This document shows, one piece after another, positions 60,391 to 64,000 of a stretch of DNA of 64,000 nt. The number at the start of each line of letters is the position of its first letter. The first letter of the stretch is position 1. Source of the DNA: Reyranella sp. (lineage in GTDB: Bacteria; Pseudomonadota; Alphaproteobacteria; Reyranellales; Reyranellaceae); contig JAQSDW010000242.1 in assembly GCA_029946105.1 (NCBI GenBank), forward strand, positions 1 to 64,000, given 5' to 3'. The notes beneath the pieces were generated by a model. It worked only from the letters and a program-made list of their open reading frames with translations, was not told the DNA's origin and searched no databases. Made by a program: the position numbers and the translations under genes.

Positions 60391-61497
60391 ATGCAACGTC
60401 GCAAATTCCTGCGCACCGCCGGCGTCGGCGGTGCCGCCGTCGCCACGGCCAGCACGCTCGCCGCGCCGGCCATCGCCCAGTCCATGCCGGAGATCAAGTG
60501 GCGCCTGGCGTCGAGCTTCCCGAAGTCGCTCGACACGATTTATGGTGCGGGCGAGGACTTCGCCAAGCGCGTTGCCGCACTCACCGACAATAAGTTCCAG
60601 ATCCGCGTTTTCGCCGCTGGCGAAATCGTTCCGGGCCTGCAGGTCGTCGATGCGGTCCAGAACGAGACCGTCGAGTGCGGCCACACCGCGTCCTACTACT
60701 ACGTCGGCAAGGATCCGACGTTCGCCTTCGACACGGCGGTGCCTTTCGGCCTCAACACCCGCCAGCACAACGCCTGGGTCTACTACGGCGGCGGGCTCGA
60801 GCTGATGCGCGAGTTCTACAAAGACTACAACATGACCTCATTCCTCATGAGCAACACCGGTGGCCAGATGGGCGGCTGGTGGCGCAAGGAGATCAAGACG
60901 CCCGAAGACCTGAAGGGCGTAAAGATGCGTATCGGGGGTTTCGCCGGGCAGGTACTGGCGAAGCTTGGCGTCGTTCCGCAGCAGATCGCTGGTGGCGATA
61001 TCTATCCGGCATTGGAAAAGGGCACGATCGACGCGGCCGAGTGGGTCGGCCCCTACGACGACCAGAAGCTTGGCTTCAACAAGGTGGCCCCATACTATTA
61101 CTACCCCGGCTGGTGGGAGGGCAGCGCCGCGCTGTCGCTCTACGTCGGCCTGAAGGCTTATGACGCGCTTCCGGCCACCTACAAGGAGGCGATCGCCAGC
61201 GCCGCGGGCGAGACCAACGTGAAGTCGGTGGCCAAGTACGACTCGCTCAATCCCCGGGCGCTGCGCGAGTTGGTTGCCGCAGGAACCAAGTTCCTGCCGT
61301 TCCCTCAACCGGTGATGGAAGCCTGCTTCAACGCAGCCAACGAGCTCTATGCCGAGACCGTGGCCAAGAACCCCAAGTTCAAGAAGGTGTTCGACTCGTG
61401 GAAGCCGTTCCGGAGCGAAGAGGTGCTGTGGTTCCGCGTCGTCGAGAACACCTTCGACAACTTCATGGCACGCCAGTCGGCAGCCAATAAGCTCTAA
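60391..61497 (+). CDS. TRAP transporter substrate-binding protein, DctP family (copy 1)
   Basis: A 368-residue periplasmic binding protein of a TRAP transporter. A twin-arginine-like signal (QRRKFLRTAG) ends near AIAQS. The mature part has the DctP-family Arg in KMRIGGFAG, where a substrate carboxylate normally binds, and DIYPALEKGTIDA. It resembles TakP/FcbT1-type proteins, which bind oxo acids or aromatic acids. It is closely similar to the next gene and has its own terminator. The ligand is not known. Confidence 0.9.
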   Translation: MQRRKFLRTAGVGGAAVATASTLAAPAIAQSMPEIKWRLASSFPKSLDTIYGAGEDFAKRVAALTDNKFQIRVFAAGEIVPGLQVVDAVQNETVECGHTASYYYVGKDPTFAFDTAVPFGLNTRQHNAWVYYGGGLELMREFYKDYNMTSFLMSNTGGQMGGWWRKEIKTPEDLKGVKMRIGGFAGQVLAKLGVVPQQIAGGDIYPALEKGTIDAAEWVGPYDDQKLGFNKVAPYYYYPGWWEGSAALSLYVGLKAYDALPATYKEAIASAAGETNVKSVAKYDSLNPRALRELVAAGTKFLPFPQPVMEACFNAANELYAETVAKNPKFKKVFDSWKPFRSEEVLWFRVVENTFDNFMARQSAANKL

Positions 61498-61522
61498 GAT
61501 CATATTTAGAACCGACCAATGG

Positions 61523-61550
61523 AAAAGCCCCGCGAAGCGGGGCTTTTCTT
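61523..61550 (+). terminator. Rho-independent terminator after TRAP binding protein 1
   Basis: AAAAGCCCCGC at 61523-61533 pairs with GCGGGGCTTTT at 61537-61547 around the loop GAA. The T-tract continues with CTTT. The flanking A-run makes it usable on both strands. Confidence 0.9.
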
Positions 61551-61613
61551 TGCGTGCGAACGGCCTGTAGAATTCCCAACATTGCAGACTTTTAAGGAAA
61601 TCGGGGCGGAGAA

Positions 61614-61676
61614 TCTCTTTTCAAAGAGAATTTCGCGTGTCAGTCTCCCGTCACTTTAGAAGCCATGAGGGCTTCT
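61614..61676 (+). other. Two hairpins in the leader of TRAP binding protein 2
   Basis: TCTCTTT-TC-AAAGAGA at 61614-61629 and AGAAGCC-ATGAG-GGCTTCT at 61658-61676 lie in the 199-base gap before the second binding protein. The second ends four bases before the AGGGAGG ribosome-binding site. A role in message stability or translation is possible. Confidence 0.45.
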
Positions 61677-61696
61677 TTCAGGGAGGAAAAAAAGAG

Positions 61697-62800
61697 ATGG
61701 AGCGCAGGAAATTTATCAAGACGGCAGGCGTGAGCGCTGCGAGTGTTGCTGCGGCAACCACGCTGGCCGCGCCGGCCATTGCCCAGAGCATGCCCGAAGT
61801 GAAGTGGCGTCTGACGTCGAGCTTCCCGAAGTCGCTCGATACGTTGTACGGCGGTTCCGAGTTGTTCGCCAAGATCATCGGCGAAATGTCGGACAACAAG
61901 TTCCAGGTTCGGCCCTTCGCTGCTGGCGAAATTGTCCCGGGACTGCAGGTTGCCGACGCGGTCCAGAATGGAACCGTCGAGGCTGGCCAGACCGCCGCGT
62001 ATTATTACTTCGGCAAGCATCCGAACTTCGTGTTCGAGACCGGCTTGCCGTTCTCAATGAACCAGCGGCAATACTACGCTTGGCTTGAGTTCGGTGGCGG
62101 TCACGAACTTATCAACGAGTTCTACAAGGAGTATAACTTCCGCTCCTTCACTTTTGGCGGCACCGGCTGCCAGATGGGCGGCTGGTTCCGCAAGGAAATC
62201 AAGTCGATGGACGATATGAAGGGCCTGAAGTTCCGGGTCGGGGGCTTTGCCGGCCTGATTCTTCAGCGTCTTGGCGTGGTGCCCCAGCAGATCGCGGGCG
62301 GCGATATCTATCCGGCGCTCGAGAAGGGCACGATCGACGCCTGCGAGTGGGTCGGTCCGTATGACGACGAGAAGCTCGGCTTCAACAAGGTGGCCAAGTA
62401 CTACTACTATCCCGGCTGGTGGGAAGGCGCGTCGGTCGGCTCGCTCTACATCAACAACGATGCCTGGGCAAAGCTGCCGAAGCCCTATCAGGCGATGGTC
62501 GAGGCGGCCGCCGGCCGCGTCACCTCGTGGATGGTGCCGAAGTATGATGCCGGAAATCCGCCGGCGCTGCGTCGCCTGGTGGCGGCTGGCACCGAACTGC
62601 GGCCATTCCCGCGTGCCGTCCTCGAGCCCTGCTTCCTCGAGTCCTACAAGTACTACGATGAACTCTCGGCCAAGGATCCGAAGTTCAAGAAGATCTACGA
62701 CAACATGAAGGCCTTCCGCGCCGACGAGAACTTGTGGTTCCGCGTCGCCGAGAACACCTTCGACAACTTCAACTTCGCGATGTCGGCCCAGGGTCGGTAA
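61697..62800 (+). CDS. TRAP transporter substrate-binding protein, DctP family (copy 2)
   Basis: A 367-residue paralogue of the preceding protein with a twin-arginine-like signal (ERRKFIKTAG) and the same landmarks: KWRLTSSFPKSLDT, the binding Arg in KFRVGGFAG, and DIYPALEKGTIDA. I chose the ATG at 61697 because GGGAGG lies ten bases before it. Many substitutions near the pocket (for example GLPFSMNQRQYYAW against AVPFGLNTRQHNAW) suggest a different ligand or affinity. It converges on the permease gene. Confidence 0.9.
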   Translation: MERRKFIKTAGVSAASVAAATTLAAPAIAQSMPEVKWRLTSSFPKSLDTLYGGSELFAKIIGEMSDNKFQVRPFAAGEIVPGLQVADAVQNGTVEAGQTAAYYYFGKHPNFVFETGLPFSMNQRQYYAWLEFGGGHELINEFYKEYNFRSFTFGGTGCQMGGWFRKEIKSMDDMKGLKFRVGGFAGLILQRLGVVPQQIAGGDIYPALEKGTIDACEWVGPYDDEKLGFNKVAKYYYYPGWWEGASVGSLYINNDAWAKLPKPYQAMVEAAAGRVTSWMVPKYDAGNPPALRRLVAAGTELRPFPRAVLEPCFLESYKYYDELSAKDPKFKKIYDNMKAFRADENLWFRVAENTFDNFNFAMSAQGR

Positions 62801-62826
62801 AGACGACCCACGTCGGTCTCAAAGAG

Positions 62827-62855
62827 AAGCCCCGCCTTTCGGCGGGGCTTTTTTT
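62827..62855. terminator. Bidirectional terminator between TRAP binding protein 2 and permease
   Basis: AAGCCCCGCC-TTTC-GGCGGGGCTT forms a ten-pair stem at 62827-62850, followed by T to 62855. It shares the AAGCCCCGC core with the terminator at 61.5 kb and is placed to serve both converging genes. Confidence 0.88.
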
Positions 62856-62865
62856 GTTCGCTCGG

Positions 62866-64000
62866 TTACTTGAAGACAGGTGGCGCACTGTCTTCGCTGG
62901 GCGGCGCTTGGATCTCGATCTTCACTTTGCTCGGATCAACTCCATTGCCCTTATCTAGCCCGGCAGTGACCATTCCCGGGAAAGCAATGACCAGCGCAAC
63001 CATGACCACCTGGATGCAGACGAAAGGTACTGCGCCCCAGTAGATCTGGGCGGTCGTTACGCCATCCGTCAGCTTGCCGGTCACCTTGTCGAGAAATTTC
63101 CCATCCGGGGCTACCGATCTCAAATAGAATAGTGCGAAGCCAAAGGGCGGATGCATGAACGACGTCTGCATGTTGATGCCTAGGAGCACACCGAACCAGA
63201 TGAGGTCAATGCCCAGTGCTTCGGCAGGCTTCGCCAGCAGCGGAATGATGATAAAGGCCAGTTCGAAGAAATCGAGGAAGAAAGCCAACAGAAAGATGAG
63301 GATGTTGACGACGATCAAAAAGCCGACGGCGCCTCCCGGGAGTCCCAGCAACAAGTGCTCGACCCACTGGTCGCCGTTGACGCCATAGAAGCTAAGACTG
63401 AAGACACGCGCGCCGACGAGGATGAAAACGACGAACGCCGTAAGCTTGGCGGTGCTGTCCATCGCCTGCTTCAGCAATTTGAAGTCCAATCGGCGATTGG
63501 CCATCGCCATCAACAAGGCGCCGGTTGCGCCCATTGCGCCGCCCTCGGTCGGCGTAGCCAGGCCGATGAATATCGTGCCGAGGACGAGGAAGATCAGAGC
63601 CAGGGGGGGCATCATGACGATGACCACCTGTTGCCCGAGACGGCTTAGTACACCGAGATTGAACACCCGATTCGCCAGCGCGAGACCGTAGGCCACCAGT
63701 GCTGAAAAAGAAATTGCCCAGATGCCCTCCCAGAGCAGGAAATGCTCCAGTGCCCAAGCTCCAACGGCGACGGAAACTACCAGGATGAGCAGGGAGGGAT
63801 ATCCGGCGCTGCCATTATCTTCCTTGATCTGGCGAGCTTCTGGAGGCAGTGCGGGTGCGCAGTTCGAGTTGAGCATAGTTCGGCTGAACACGTAGCCGAC
63901 ATACAGACACGTCAGAACAAGTCCTGGAATGATGGCGCCCTTGTACATATCACCGACAGAGCGACCGAGCTGGTCGGCGAGGACAATGAGCACGAGGCTC
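62866..64000 (-). CDS. TRAP transporter large permease, DctM type (partial)
   Basis: The C-terminal part, at least 375 residues, of a DctM-type permease; the 5' end lies beyond the right edge. Many transmembrane helices are visible, with the family segments FIGLATPTEGGAMGATGAL, FLDFFELAFIIIPLL and INMQTSFMHPPFGFALFYLR. It uses a Na+ gradient to import the ligand delivered by a binding protein, here probably one of the two at 60.4-62.8 kb. The small DctQ subunit would be expected upstream, outside the window. Confidence 0.9.
   Translation of the reverse strand, partial: SLVLIVLADQLGRSVGDMYKGAIIPGLVLTCLYVGYVFSRTMLNSNCAPALPPEARQIKEDNGSAGYPSLLILVVSVAVGAWALEHFLLWEGIWAISFSALVAYGLALANRVFNLGVLSRLGQQVVIVMMPPLALIFLVLGTIFIGLATPTEGGAMGATGALLMAMANRRLDFKLLKQAMDSTAKLTAFVVFILVGARVFSLSFYGVNGDQWVEHLLLGLPGGAVGFLIVVNILIFLLAFFLDFFELAFIIIPLLAKPAEALGIDLIWFGVLLGINMQTSFMHPPFGFALFYLRSVAPDGKFLDKVTGKLTDGVTTAQIYWGAVPFVCIQVVMVALVIAFPGMVTAGLDKGNGVDPSKVKIEIQAPPSEDSAPPVFK

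Overview
The window is about 64 kb of GC-rich, densely packed chromosome from an alphaproteobacterium. The evidence is the set and order of genes: a TIGR02302/DUF4175-type membrane protein, a twin-transmembrane HIG1-like protein beside a PduO-type adenosyltransferase, an ATP12-type F1 assembly chaperone, an MJ0042 zinc-ribbon protein, and the block NYN - folK - rpoZ - rsh - pdxJ - acpS - lepB - rnc - era - recO - parC - uppP. Several Bug/TctC-type solute-binding proteins and TRAP binding proteins suggest a free-living heterotroph, perhaps Rhodospirillales or Reyranella-like (low confidence). No transposase, integrase, phage gene or CRISPR array is visible.

Layout. (1) 0-6.7 kb: a sulfatase, divergent from a Bug binding protein, a TauD/TfdA dioxygenase, a HAD hydrolase and a flavin amine oxidase, then a HIG1-like small protein and the cobalamin adenosyltransferase. 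(2) 6.8-10.7 kb: etfBA and 3-hydroxybutyryl-CoA dehydrogenase, facing an SDR and a TlpA-like thioredoxin. (3) 10.8-16.7 kb: argH-lysA, the Gln/Gly-rich TIGR02302 protein, and hpt with the zinc-ribbon gene on the opposite strand. (4) 17.5-28 kb: an acyltransferase, an unrecognised small gene, B12-dependent ribonucleotide reductase, a second Bug protein, an HtrA protease, rarA, an L,D-transpeptidase and a dienelactone hydrolase-like protein. (5) 27.6-36.5 kb: a long co-directional run of rluC-like, AsmA-like, ATP12, PEP-mutase-superfamily protein, pccB, a small membrane protein, pccA and acylphosphatase. (6) 36.4-47.9 kb: lipB, tRNA-Leu(GAG), maeB-mgtE, a LysR gene divergent from an enoyl-CoA hydratase, isovaleryl-CoA dehydrogenase, a TetR-acyl-CoA synthetase pair, a molybdopterin oxidoreductase and a glutathione peroxidase. 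(7) 47.9-60.3 kb: a family 5 uracil-DNA glycosylase and the housekeeping block. (8) 60.4-64 kb: two paralogous TRAP binding proteins, each followed by a strong terminator, facing a TRAP large permease cut by the window edge.

How the genes fit together. Electrons from acyl-CoA dehydrogenases such as isovaleryl-CoA dehydrogenase would pass to EtfAB. Propionyl-CoA carboxylase would feed methylmalonyl-CoA, whose mutase needs adenosylcobalamin, as does the ribonucleotide reductase; the PduO-type enzyme makes that cofactor. Many genes overlap by four bases (ATGA or GTGA), which suggests translational coupling. Most of the window is ordinary core genome. I saw no clearly undescribed multi-gene system. 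The points most worth a second look are the phosphonopyruvate-hydrolase-like T118 variant, palindromic operator candidates at the TetR and LysR genes, triple TGTGACAC boxes at the left edge, the small membrane gene between pccB and pccA, and the low-complexity tail of the TIGR02302 protein.
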